This document shows, in pieces, positions 1 to 7,961 of a DNA stretch of 32,282 nt. Positions within the stretch are counted from its first letter, which is position 1. Each line of letters starts with the position of its first letter. Source of the DNA: Synergistaceae bacterium. GTDB lineage: Bacteria; Synergistota; Synergistia; Synergistales; Synergistaceae. The notes beneath the pieces were generated by a model that saw nothing but the letters and a program-made list of their open reading frames with translations, ran no database searches and was not told where the DNA came from. The DNA lies in contig JAAYHA010000090.1 of NCBI GenBank assembly GCA_012727545.1, positions 1 through 32,282 of the forward strand. Direction: 5' to 3'. A program made the translations under genes and the position numbers.

Positions 1-549
1 ATATCGGGCATAAGGGCCGCTGTTAAGGCGAAAATAAGGAACATCAAGCTCAACACCGTGCTCATAAGGGGTTTTAATGACAAAGAAATTGCCGATTTGA
101 TAGCTTTCGCGAAAAGGGAGAAAGTTCTCCTTAGGCTGATAGAATTTATGCCTCTTGAAGATGATGTATGGAACGAAGAAGCGTTTATCAGCGGGGAAGA
201 GATACTTAAGATGCTTCCTGAGGGTGATTCATGGAAGGCCGAAAGGCCTGATTCCGAACAAGCCGGTCCTGCAAAATATTACAGAAATGAGAAGACAGGT
301 GACTCGATAGGAATAATAACCGCTGTTTCAAACCATTTCTGTAAATACTGCAACCGACTTAGAGTCTCAGCCACAGGAAAACTGAGAACATGTCTATTTG
401 CCCCGGATGAGATCCCGATGAGGCCTCTGATACTGAATGGAGACAGCGATGGACTTAAAGCATTGATACTGGACAGCATAAAAAACAAACCGAGATGCTG
501 GAGCGATATCCGGGCTGGACACCAGCACATGTCCGGAATAGGGGGATAA
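1..549 (+). CDS. moaA: GTP 3',8-cyclase MoaA, C-terminal part (5' end outside window)
   Basis: Reading frame 1 is open from the first base, so the gene enters the window from the left and only its last 182 codons are present. MoaA is a radical SAM enzyme that converts GTP to the cyclic precursor of molybdopterin. The visible part has the NTVLIRGFND segment typical of the end of the barrel, then the C-terminal Fe-S motif C-x2-C-x13-C (FCKYCNRLRVSATGKLRTCL), which binds the second 4Fe-4S cluster. The protein ends in GG, the conserved C-terminal diglycine of the family. The N-terminal CxxxCxxC radical SAM motif lies outside the window. moaC follows 2 nt after the stop codon, so the two are one transcript. 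Confidence 0.95.
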   Translation: MSGIRAAVKAKIRNIKLNTVLIRGFNDKEIADLIAFAKREKVLLRLIEFMPLEDDVWNEEAFISGEEILKMLPEGDSWKAERPDSEQAGPAKYYRNEKTGDSIGIITAVSNHFCKYCNRLRVSATGKLRTCLFAPDEIPMRPLILNGDSDGLKALILDSIKNKPRCWSDIRAGHQHMSGIGG

Positions 550-551
550 AA

Positions 552-1043
552 ATGGCAGATTACACACACTTTGACAGTGACGGCAGACCTGTACTGGTAG
601 ATGTCAGCAAAAAAAATATAACTTCACGTACTGCCTGGGCAGAAGGATGGATAGACCTTCCGGATGTGATATACGAAAAAGTATCCGCAGGCAGCTTAAA
701 AAAGGGAGATCCTTTCCTTATTGCAGAACTTGCCGGGATCATGGGGGCGAAGAAAACTCCGGAGCTTATCCCGTTGTGCCATACGATAAGGCTTGACAAC
801 GTAGTGGTCAAATGTGATCTGGCTGAAGGAACTAAATCTGTCAGGATCAGTTGCGAAGCTACAGCAAATGAAGTGACAGGTGTTGAGATGGAAGCTTTGA
901 CAGGTGTTTCTGCCGCTGCTCTCTGTTTCTATGACATGTGCAAAGGGTTGGACAAGGGCATGGTTATCAGAGACATCAGGCTTATCAGGAAGACAGGCGG
1001 CAAAAGCGGAGAATGGAACGCTGAAGGAGTGTACAAGGTATGA
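552..1043 (+). CDS. moaC: Cyclic pyranopterin monophosphate synthase MoaC
   Basis: MoaC turns the MoaA product into cyclic pyranopterin monophosphate, the second step of molybdenum cofactor synthesis. The 163-residue protein is full length for the family. It shows the conserved LIPLCHTIRLDNV stretch, the VEMEALTGVSAAAL stretch and the DMCKGLDKGM helix that line the active site, ending with a RKTGGKSG tail. The start at 552 is chosen because a GGGGG ribosome site sits 6 nt upstream, inside the end of moaA, and because MADYTHFD aligns with the normal MoaC N-terminus. A longer frame from 495 would add residues overlapping moaA. The stop overlaps the next start in ATGA. Confidence 0.96.
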   Translation: MADYTHFDSDGRPVLVDVSKKNITSRTAWAEGWIDLPDVIYEKVSAGSLKKGDPFLIAELAGIMGAKKTPELIPLCHTIRLDNVVVKCDLAEGTKSVRISCEATANEVTGVEMEALTGVSAAALCFYDMCKGLDKGMVIRDIRLIRKTGGKSGEWNAEGVYKV

Positions 1044-1861
1044 GGATTCTTAGATTGTATGCACCATCGCTTATAGGGGATCACACGCTTTGTTATGTTC
1101 ACGCCAATTCATCCGGCGACAGTTGCGTGAATGAGGTGCCGATAGAAATTACATGTGCGTCTGCAGGGACAGATTTAACCTCAGAATACCACTCAGATAA
1201 AATGACAATAGTACTTCCTCCCGACTCACTGCCATCCGAAGGTGATTTTGTTTCTGTCGATAATGGCGATATTCTGCTCAGATGGAACATTGAGGGTAAT
1301 AATTTTAAAGTTTGTACTCCAGGTTTTCTGAGCGTTTCATCCAGGGTCAGCAGATGGAAAACTATCAGGGCTGCCATTCTGACTGTCAGTGATAAAGGAA
1401 GCAGGGGGGACAGGATAGACACGGCAGGTCCTGAATTAGAAAGATTAATAGCTGCCCAGGGTGCTGTGGTTGAAGATAAAAAAATAGTTCCCGATGAAAA
1501 GGATGAAATTGCCGGGGCAGTAAGATCTTGGTGTGAAGAGGGATATAACCTGGTGCTGACGACTGGCGGAACGGGACTTTCGCCGAGGGATGTTACACCT
1601 GAGGCTCTTTTAGGCGTTGCAGATAAAATAGTGCCGGGTTTTGGCGAGATGATGCGCATGAAGACTCTTGAATTTACAGAAAGAGCTTTTCTTACCAGAA
1701 GTGTTGCAGTGATCTGCAATAAAACACTTGTGATCGCTTTTCCCGGAAGCCAGAGGGGAGCAAGACAGTGTTTCGAGGCGATAGTGCCAGCTCTTCGGCA
1801 TGGAATTGAAACTCTGGCAGGATGGGACAGCGAATGCGGGGGGCACTCACACCGGCATTAA
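1040..1861 (+). CDS. MogA/MoaB-domain molybdopterin protein with an unassigned N-terminal domain
   Basis: The C-terminal half (about residues 108-265) is a MoCF-binding domain of the MogA/MoaB type, with AAILTVSDKGSRGDRIDTAG, the TTGGTGLSPRDVTPEA signature and the AFPGSQRG motif. In this family the domain adenylylates molybdopterin before metal insertion. The first 105 residues or so are mostly predicted strand, with no motif I can name. A degenerate MOSC-like domain is possible, because MOSC and Mog domains are sometimes fused, but the sequence does not prove it. The protein ends in a His-rich tail (GGHSHRH). Its start overlaps the moaC stop by 4 nt, so translation is probably coupled. Confidence 0.9.
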   Translation: MRILRLYAPSLIGDHTLCYVHANSSGDSCVNEVPIEITCASAGTDLTSEYHSDKMTIVLPPDSLPSEGDFVSVDNGDILLRWNIEGNNFKVCTPGFLSVSSRVSRWKTIRAAILTVSDKGSRGDRIDTAGPELERLIAAQGAVVEDKKIVPDEKDEIAGAVRSWCEEGYNLVLTTGGTGLSPRDVTPEALLGVADKIVPGFGEMMRMKTLEFTERAFLTRSVAVICNKTLVIAFPGSQRGARQCFEAIVPALRHGIETLAGWDSECGGHSHRH

Positions 1862-1942
1862 GTCAGTATCAGAATAATTTAATTAGAATTGTAAAAAATC
1901 AAAAGGAATTTCAGATACATTGTTCAGGAGGGGGTAGGGTAT

Positions 1943-2836
1943 ATGCATGATCCTTGCATCACAGGCAAGATCAAAAGATGTGTGATAATAACAGGGATGT
2001 CCGGCGGAGGAAAATCATCCGCTCTCAACGTGTTCGAGGATCAGGGGTTTTATGTTATTGACAACCTCCCTCCGACCCTTCTCCCACAGCTTCTTGATGT
2101 TCTTGAAGGACACCAGTCCGCTGCAAACCACGGAGTTGCCGCGGTCGTAGATGTTAGAGGAGAAGAGCTGCTCAACGATCTTGAGAAAGTGGTCTCCAGA
2201 CTTCGGGAAAAGGTGGAAAAGCTCGAGATCCTTTTTGTTGATGCGACTGATGAGACTTTGGTGAGAAGATTTGAAACGACAAGAAGAAGGCATCCGCTCT
2301 CTCAGAACAAAACGATACTTGGCGGCCTAGCACTGGAAAGAAAGTTGCTTGCACCGATCAGAAAGAATGCCGACATAGTGATTGACACATCAGGGATGAA
2401 ATCAAACGAGTTCAGGACAAAACTGCTTGAGATCATGGGAATGTCTTCAGACAAAACCTCTGTGATACTAAGCTCTTTCGGTTTCAAATACGGTATTCCC
2501 CAGGACTCTGATTATGTTCTTGATGTACGTTTCCTGCCAAATCCTAACTACATTGAAGACCTTCATGCCCTTTCCGGCAAAGATTATGCGGTGCAAAAGT
2601 ATCTTTCAGGATTTGAAAATCTGGATACCTTCATTGAAAAGGCTGAAAACCTGCTTGATTTTGTGTCATCGGTTTATAACAGCACAGGAAAACAGCAGAT
2701 CCACATTGCCATAGGATGCACAGGGGGCAGGCACAGGTCAGTTGCAGTCTCCGAAATGCTTGCGGTCCACCTCAAAAAGAGAGGGAATAATGTGATCCTC
2801 GACCACAGGGATATTGATAAGGGGAACTTGTTGTGA
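1943..2836 (+). CDS. rapZ: RapZ/YvcJ-family nucleotide-binding protein
   Basis: This 297-residue protein has a P-loop GMSGGGKS at residues 18-25 and the family signature VIDNLPP. The C-terminal domain has IAIGCTGGRHRSV followed by HRDI. In E. coli RapZ is an RNase adaptor controlling GlmS through small RNAs. In Bacillus the homologue YvcJ binds and hydrolyses nucleotides. Which role applies here cannot be read from sequence. A strong AGGAGGGGG ribosome site ends 8 nt before the ATG. The 81-nt gap from the mog gene holds no clear promoter or terminator. The stop overlaps the start of yvcK, and the rapZ-yvcK-whiA order is conserved in many Gram-positive bacteria. Confidence 0.95.
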   Translation: MHDPCITGKIKRCVIITGMSGGGKSSALNVFEDQGFYVIDNLPPTLLPQLLDVLEGHQSAANHGVAAVVDVRGEELLNDLEKVVSRLREKVEKLEILFVDATDETLVRRFETTRRRHPLSQNKTILGGLALERKLLAPIRKNADIVIDTSGMKSNEFRTKLLEIMGMSSDKTSVILSSFGFKYGIPQDSDYVLDVRFLPNPNYIEDLHALSGKDYAVQKYLSGFENLDTFIEKAENLLDFVSSVYNSTGKQQIHIAIGCTGGRHRSVAVSEMLAVHLKKRGNNVILDHRDIDKGNLL

Positions 2837-3957
2837 GCTTCTTTTCAGCCACACTGATAATAATGGTGATCGCTGCTTCAGCTCTCTCATTTTATGTGCT
2901 GTCTGGAAGAAGCAAGCATCAGAACAAAACAGCTTCCGGGCGCCATGGGATCATGACAAACGCTGTTGAATACAGGCTTTCACTGGGTCCAAGAATAGTA
3001 ACGATAGGCGGGGGCACGGGCCTCTCAACGCTGCTGGCCGGCCTTAAAGGCTTTTCCCGAAATATCACTGCGGTCGTCGCCGTAACGGATGAGGGGGGGA
3101 GCTCCGGCCGTCTCAGGCAGGAGTGGGGAATGCTCCCTCCGGGTGACATAAGAAACTGTATAGTAGCTTTGGCAGAAAATGACAGTTCTTTGAACAGGTT
3201 GCTTAACTTCAGGTTCGACAGGGGAGAGCTTAAAGGACATAATTTGGGAAACCTGATCCTTTTGGCTACGACCGAAATGATGGGGGATTTTCAGCGTGCA
3301 GTTGAAGAACTTAATAAAATGCTTGCTATAAGAGGTCAGGTACTGCCCGTAACAACAGAAAACGTAATGCTTAAGGGTGAAACAAAGGATGGTCGGATCG
3401 TAAAAGGGGAACTTGAAGTTTCCGACAACGGCAGAAATCTTGCAAAACTCTGGATAGAACCATGCAATGCGCCTCCTCTTGAAGGAGTTAAAAAGGCACT
3501 GAGCTCAGCTGATATTATTGTGCTCGGACCGGGAAGCCTCTTTACAAGCGTACTTCCAAACCTCTTGCTCAAAGAGATATCAGACCTTCTGAAAGATTCC
3601 GCTGTTCCCATAGTATATGTTGCCAACCTTGTAACACAGCCCAAAGAGACCGAGGGCATGAACATCCTTGCACATGTGGATTGGGTGGCAAGTGTCCTTG
3701 GCACTGTACCGGACTATCTTCTTGCAAATCAGGCGCCGATACCGGAAGAATTTTTAAACAGGTACAGCAAAATAGGAGCAGAACCCCTATATCTTTCGAA
3801 CGAAGAGGAAAAATATCTGGAATCCCTTGGCACGACAGTTATATACGGAGATTTTGTCACTATCAAGAACGGAGCTTACCTCAGACATAACGCACAGAGC
3901 CTTTCTGAAGCAATAATCAGGCTGGCACGGGAAAACAGGGAGATAAAGGATTTTTAG
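2833..3957 (+). CDS. yvcK: YvcK/CofD-like gluconeogenesis factor with N-terminal membrane anchor
   Basis: The family is required for growth on gluconeogenic carbon sources and for normal cell shape. It binds UDP-sugars in Bacillus and Mycobacterium. Visible motifs are VTIGGGTGLSTLL (nucleotide-binding loop), VTDEGGSSGRLR, LPPGDIRNC, GHNLGNL and LGPGSLFTS. Unlike the standard form, the protein starts with a hydrophobic segment of about 20 residues before the conserved core begins near residue 53, so it is probably tethered to the membrane. The GTG start lies within the rapZ stop region, with AAGGGG 8 nt upstream. An internal ATG near residue 41 would remove the anchor. I prefer the GTG because of the ribosome site and coupling. 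Confidence 0.93.
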   Translation: MSFFSATLIIMVIAASALSFYVLSGRSKHQNKTASGRHGIMTNAVEYRLSLGPRIVTIGGGTGLSTLLAGLKGFSRNITAVVAVTDEGGSSGRLRQEWGMLPPGDIRNCIVALAENDSSLNRLLNFRFDRGELKGHNLGNLILLATTEMMGDFQRAVEELNKMLAIRGQVLPVTTENVMLKGETKDGRIVKGELEVSDNGRNLAKLWIEPCNAPPLEGVKKALSSADIIVLGPGSLFTSVLPNLLLKEISDLLKDSAVPIVYVANLVTQPKETEGMNILAHVDWVASVLGTVPDYLLANQAPIPEEFLNRYSKIGAEPLYLSNEEEKYLESLGTTVIYGDFVTIKNGAYLRHNAQSLSEAIIRLARENREIKDF

Positions 3958-3959
3958 GC

Positions 3960-4868
3960 ATGGAACATTTAAGCTACAAAATATGGGATGAATGGTCTTC
4001 ATTCCCGATCATCCCTCCTGTAGAAGATGAAATCGCGGGTATTCTGGATGGATCGCACAGCAGGAGAGCCGGAAGCGAATATGAGTTTACGTCGGGAAGG
4101 ATATTTGCCTTAAGAAGACTATTGAAGCTGTGGGCAGATTCAGAATACCAGAACGTTGAGACGATCAGGATAATATACGGTGAACAGCAGAAGAGCAGGC
4201 TTAGCTTCTCTCTCAACGCGGAACTTGCCGAAAAGATATTTGACAGGATATCAACATCTTCCCGTAAAAAAAGAAACTGGAACTGGGTCAGGGGTATGTG
4301 GGGCAGCTGCGGTTCTCTTTATGTCCCTAAAACAGGCTACCACCTTGTCCTCCGGCCTCCGATAAGAAACGGAAGTGCTGAGAGGCTTCAGAGTATACTT
4401 AAATCAGCGGGTTTCAGTATAGGGATAAGAAAAAAAAGCCAGATGCGGGAGCTTATGCTTAGAGACCAACAGCAGATAGTGACCTTCCTTTCAAGGATGG
4501 GTTTTGTAAAGACAGTACTTGCTCTTGAAGAGACGGCAATATACAGATCAATGAGAAGCCACGCCAATAAGCTTGTAAACTGTGATTCTGCCAATATCAA
4601 CAAAACACTTGAAGCGGCGGAAAGACAGATGAAATTGATAAGAGAAATGGAGGAGGCAGGCATTCTGGAAGAACTTCCCGATGAACTCAGGGAACTTGTA
4701 ATTGCCAGAAAAAAAAATCCGAGCATTTCTTTAAAGGAACTTGGACAAAATCTACCGAGACCGATTAGCAAAAGTACGGTAGAATATAGGTGGAGGAAAT
4801 GTGAAAATATACTGCATAAGCTGTTGAAGGGGGATGGTGCCCATGTATTTGGGAAAGGCAGACGTTAA
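3960..4868 (+). CDS. whiA: WhiA-family DNA-binding protein
   Basis: WhiA proteins combine a degenerate LAGLIDADG-type domain with a C-terminal helix-turn-helix. They act in sporulation (Streptomyces) or in cell division and chromosome segregation (Bacillus). The 302-residue product shows RGMWGSCGSLYVPKTGYHLVL, which matches the family's RGAFLxxGSxxxPxxxYHLE block. The C-terminal block includes NKLVNCDSANINKTLEAAER, then LPDELRELVIARKKNPSISL, then PISKSTVEYRWRK (HTH). The gene starts 2 nt after yvcK and its end overlaps the next gene. Sequence divergence from textbook WhiA is considerable in the first half, but the C-terminal half is diagnostic. Confidence 0.88.
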   Translation: MEHLSYKIWDEWSSFPIIPPVEDEIAGILDGSHSRRAGSEYEFTSGRIFALRRLLKLWADSEYQNVETIRIIYGEQQKSRLSFSLNAELAEKIFDRISTSSRKKRNWNWVRGMWGSCGSLYVPKTGYHLVLRPPIRNGSAERLQSILKSAGFSIGIRKKSQMRELMLRDQQQIVTFLSRMGFVKTVLALEETAIYRSMRSHANKLVNCDSANINKTLEAAERQMKLIREMEEAGILEELPDELRELVIARKKNPSISLKELGQNLPRPISKSTVEYRWRKCENILHKLLKGDGAHVFGKGRR

Positions 4869-6816
4869 CACCTATGATAAAGGGGCGGGCAGGGAGTATC
4901 TTGTTTCAAACGGCCGCGGAGGATATGGATTCTCGACGGTCATTGGAGCAAACACAAGAAGAGAGCACGGGCTCCTTGTGGTCCGCCCGGAGGGAGAAAC
5001 ACAGCACTCTGTGCTGGTAAGCAAGATCGAAGAGACGATTTTCCACGAAAAGAAAAAGTACCAGCTTTCCACAAACCGATACAAAGACCTGGTCTATCCG
5101 GACGGGTACAGATACCTTCAGGAATATCAAGGTAACCCATTTCCAAGCATGCTGTTCGTAATACACAGTATCCTCCTCAAAAAATCAATTTTCATGCCTC
5201 AGGGAAAAGCATGTACGATCGTCAAGTACGAACTTCTGGCTGCGCCGGATAAAATTCGTATTGACCTTCGCCCGCTGTTTGCACATAGGATCAATTCTGA
5301 AGTATGCCCGGAACCCCGCAAGGGAGAATTTGACCTTGTTTCGAGCGAAAACTCCACTATCGGAGTCGAAGGCAAGGGGCATAAAAGCTATTTCAAAGCA
5401 ACCTCAGGCACATGGGCTGCAAAGCCCCTGTGGTACGAAAACCTGATATACGAGCAGGACGACATTCCTGAAACTCCGTCAGTCGATCATCTCTGGTCGC
5501 CCGGCTATGTGAGCAATGACATTGCTGAGGGGGATGTCCTCTATGTGATCCTCTCCGACGAACCGATAACGATGACTATAGAAGATATACTCTCTGTTGA
5601 AAAAGAGTGCTCAGAAAGATTTGAAAACATACTTGAACAGGCGAATCTTCCTGCCCTCAGCAGTGCTGAGCAGGACATGATCGCCGCTTCATATCACCTT
5701 ATAGATGATAGGGACGATCCGGTTTCTCCCGTTTACACCGGCTATCCCTCAGTTGAGTTTAAGGCAAGGGACACCTTTGTATCTCTGCCGGGACTTACCC
5801 TTGCTACAGGAAGGGAAAAGATCGCTGAGAGAGCGCTCCGTATCTGGACAGATATATGTAAAGAAAACGACTGGGTAATGCCTGAGCGCATCGCTCCCGA
5901 CAAAAGATGCGTATTTGAAGCAGCGGACAACGGCCTATGGTTCGTATACGCCGCTGATAAATACACGAAGCACGTCGGGATCAGAAATGAAGATTCCGAC
6001 ATCAGGGATGCTGCGAGAAAGATAACAGACAGGTACATAACAGATATCAAAAACCTTGACCTTACCTGCGAGAAAAATATGCTGCTCAAGGTTGACTCAG
6101 ACGATCCCCTGAGGCACTGGATGGACGCTGTCGCTGCAGGAGAGACTGTAGTTCACAGAAGAGGGTACCTCGTAGAAGTTAACGCACTGTGGTACAACGC
6201 GCTGAAGGTCTCTGAGAAATTTGCAGAGGCAGACAACGACATTCCTGCAAAAGAAAAATACGCAGAAATGGCTGAAAAATGTGCAGAGTCTTTCCGTGAG
6301 ATATTCTGGAACAATGAAAAAAAATGTCTCTATGACTGGGTCGATCCGTCAGCTACAGCAAAAGACACCGCAATCCGTCCAAATCAGATATTGGCGGCTT
6401 CCCTCTCTTACAGCCCCATTACAGACGACATGGCCAAAGGCGTAATAAGGATCTGCTGGGACGAACTCTACACGACTTACGGCCTTCGCACGCTTGATCC
6501 GAGGCAGGATAAATTTAAGGGCAGATCAGAAGGAAGGCTCGACCAGAGGATGAAGGCCCGCTTCCGCGGCATGGCATGGCCATGGCTTCTTGGGGAGTTC
6601 ATTTCGGCATTCCTTAAATATAACCCGACAAGAACAGACCTGGGGTGGATCTTTATGCGTCCATTCAACTCACACCTCAGGCACAGATGCCTTGGAGGCA
6701 TTGCCGAGTGTTTTGACGGAATGATGCCGTACAAACCTCATGGAGATGTTCTCAGTGCTATGGCCCTGGGAGAACTTTTGAGAGTTTTGCACGAAAATCT
6801 ACAATTTGATGAGTAA
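4843..6816 (+). CDS. Glycogen-debranching-type amylo-alpha-1,6-glucosidase
   Basis: The N-terminal domain (about 1-220) begins with EYLVSNGRGGYGFSTV and NTRREHGLLV, the signature of the bacterial/archaeal GDE N-terminal fold. The C-terminal (alpha/alpha)6 GDE_C domain carries DNGLWFVYA, RRGYLVEVNALWYNAL, RPNQILAASL, TTYGLRTL and GMAWPWLLGEF. The family hydrolyses alpha-1,6 branches of glycogen-like glucans in the cytoplasm. The start at 4843 is chosen because AAGGGGG (4827-4833) lies 9 nt upstream. An ATG at 4834 abuts that site and is too close. It overlaps whiA by 26 nt, suggesting coupling to the rapZ-yvcK-whiA group. No other glycogen gene is in the window, so the substrate is inferred from family only. 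Confidence 0.9.
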   Translation: MYLGKADVNTYDKGAGREYLVSNGRGGYGFSTVIGANTRREHGLLVVRPEGETQHSVLVSKIEETIFHEKKKYQLSTNRYKDLVYPDGYRYLQEYQGNPFPSMLFVIHSILLKKSIFMPQGKACTIVKYELLAAPDKIRIDLRPLFAHRINSEVCPEPRKGEFDLVSSENSTIGVEGKGHKSYFKATSGTWAAKPLWYENLIYEQDDIPETPSVDHLWSPGYVSNDIAEGDVLYVILSDEPITMTIEDILSVEKECSERFENILEQANLPALSSAEQDMIAASYHLIDDRDDPVSPVYTGYPSVEFKARDTFVSLPGLTLATGREKIAERALRIWTDICKENDWVMPERIAPDKRCVFEAADNGLWFVYAADKYTKHVGIRNEDSDIRDAARKITDRYITDIKNLDLTCEKNMLLKVDSDDPLRHWMDAVAAGETVVHRRGYLVEVNALWYNALKVSEKFAEADNDIPAKEKYAEMAEKCAESFREIFWNNEKKCLYDWVDPSATAKDTAIRPNQILAASLSYSPITDDMAKGVIRICWDELYTTYGLRTLDPRQDKFKGRSEGRLDQRMKARFRGMAWPWLLGEFISAFLKYNPTRTDLGWIFMRPFNSHLRHRCLGGIAECFDGMMPYKPHGDVLSAMALGELLRVLHENLQFDE

Positions 6817-6834
6817 AACGGATTAAATCTGTTT
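6816..6834 (+). terminator. Hairpin after the glucosidase gene
   Basis: AAACGGAT and ATCTGTTT form an 8-bp stem (one G-U pair) with a TAA loop that begins at the stop codon. Only a short T-containing stretch follows, so this is a weak terminator or a 3'-end stabiliser. Confidence 0.35.
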
Positions 6835-6865
6835 GACTTTAAAGCTATAAGGTAGCACAATGAAT

Positions 6866-6895
6866 TGAGAGCAAAAATTAATCTATGCTCTAATA
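6866..6895 (+). promoter_or_regulatory. Putative sigma-70 promoter of gap
   Basis: TTGAGA (6866-6871) and TCTAAT (6890-6895) are separated by 18 nt and lie 42 nt before gap. A second, weaker candidate is TTGACT at 6833 with CACAAT at 6856. A 16-bp palindrome, TCACAAGTATTTGTGA (6898-6913), covers the expected start of transcription and could be an operator. Confidence 0.55.
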
Positions 6896-6936
6896 TTCAC
6901 AAGTATTTGTGATAAAAATTTTAGGGGGCAATATTC

Positions 6937-7956
6937 ATGGCAAAGTACAAGGTTGCAATCAACGGTTTTGGACGAATTGGGCGTCTCTCGCTCCGTTCCT
7001 TCTTCATGAACGGAAAGGACAATCTCTTTGAGGTCGTAGCAGTTAACAATCGTACCCCGCCGGCATCCCTTGCATATGTCCTGAAATATGACTCAGTGTT
7101 CCGTCGCTTCCCCGGTGAAGTTTCCGTTGAAGGAGACTGTCTCATCGTAAACGGGCATAAGATCAAGGCAGTGGCAGAGCCGGATCCGGCAAAGCTTCCC
7201 TGGAAAGAACTTGGTGTAGACCTCGTTATCGAAAGCACCGGCCGTTTTACTGATGCAAATGCTGCAAAGGCACACATTACGGCGGGAGCAAAAAAAGTAA
7301 TAATTTCTGCACCTGCTAAAAACCAGGATGCCACGATAGTCATGGGAGTTAACGAGGGAGTCTATGATCCGGCAAAGCATAACATCATCTCAAATGCTTC
7401 CTGCACAACGAACTGCCTTGCCCCTGTCTGCAAAGTGCTTCAGGAGAAATTCGGCATAGTCGAGGGACTCATGAACACCATTCACTCTTATACAAACAAT
7501 CAGGTAACACTCGATTCTCCGCACAAGACTCCTTCCAGAGGCAGAGCAGCGGCGCTTTCGATCATCCCGACTACGACAGGCGCTGCAAAGGCGATCTCAG
7601 AAGTCATGCCGGAACTGAAAGGCAAACTTAACGGATTTGCCCTTCGTGTACCGACTCCGGACGTCTCAGTAGTAGACCTTACAGTTACTCTTGAAAAGGC
7701 CGTTACAGCAGATTCTGTCAACGCGGCCATGAAGGAGTATGCGGAAGGTTCCCTTAATGGCATCCTTGGCTATGAACCGGAAGACCTGGTTTCAATGGAC
7801 TTTGTCGGTGACCCGCGCTCCTCTATCTTTGCTCCCAGACACACACTGGTCATGGGCGACAAAATGGTCAAAGTTCTTTCCTGGTATGACAATGAATGGG
7901 CTTACAGCAACAGGGTAATAGATCTGGCAGACTATATTTTCTCTAAGGGAGTTTAA
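6937..7956 (+). CDS. gap: Glyceraldehyde-3-phosphate dehydrogenase
   Basis: This cytoplasmic enzyme interconverts glyceraldehyde 3-phosphate and 1,3-bisphosphoglycerate. The 339-residue protein has the NGFGRIGR dinucleotide loop, the catalytic SNASCTTNCLAP with Cys156, and His183. The C-terminus carries the conserved WYDNEWAYSNR. The residue that normally selects NAD (Asp in the IND motif after the second strand) is Asn38 here, followed by Arg39 (AVNNRT instead of AINDL). This substitution is expected to weaken NAD preference and favour NADP or dual use, although I cannot establish specificity from sequence. AGGGGG lies 8 nt upstream of the ATG. It is the first gene of gap-pgk-tpiA. Confidence 0.97.
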   Translation: MAKYKVAINGFGRIGRLSLRSFFMNGKDNLFEVVAVNNRTPPASLAYVLKYDSVFRRFPGEVSVEGDCLIVNGHKIKAVAEPDPAKLPWKELGVDLVIESTGRFTDANAAKAHITAGAKKVIISAPAKNQDATIVMGVNEGVYDPAKHNIISNASCTTNCLAPVCKVLQEKFGIVEGLMNTIHSYTNNQVTLDSPHKTPSRGRAAALSIIPTTTGAAKAISEVMPELKGKLNGFALRVPTPDVSVVDLTVTLEKAVTADSVNAAMKEYAEGSLNGILGYEPEDLVSMDFVGDPRSSIFAPRHTLVMGDKMVKVLSWYDNEWAYSNRVIDLADYIFSKGV

Positions 7957-7961
7957 ACTCC
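7948..7961. repeat. Perfect 14-bp palindrome over the pgk ribosome site
   Basis: GGAGTTTAAACTCC is self-complementary. It contains the Shine-Dalgarno sequence of pgk and the gap stop codon, and it ends directly at the pgk ATG. As RNA it would hide the ribosome site unless a ribosome finishing gap opens it. Confidence 0.8.

Noticed and set aside
6898..6913. A Rex (NADH-sensing) binding site upstream of gap.
   Set aside because: The half-sites are in the opposite order from the known Rex consensus, so only a generic operator is proposed.
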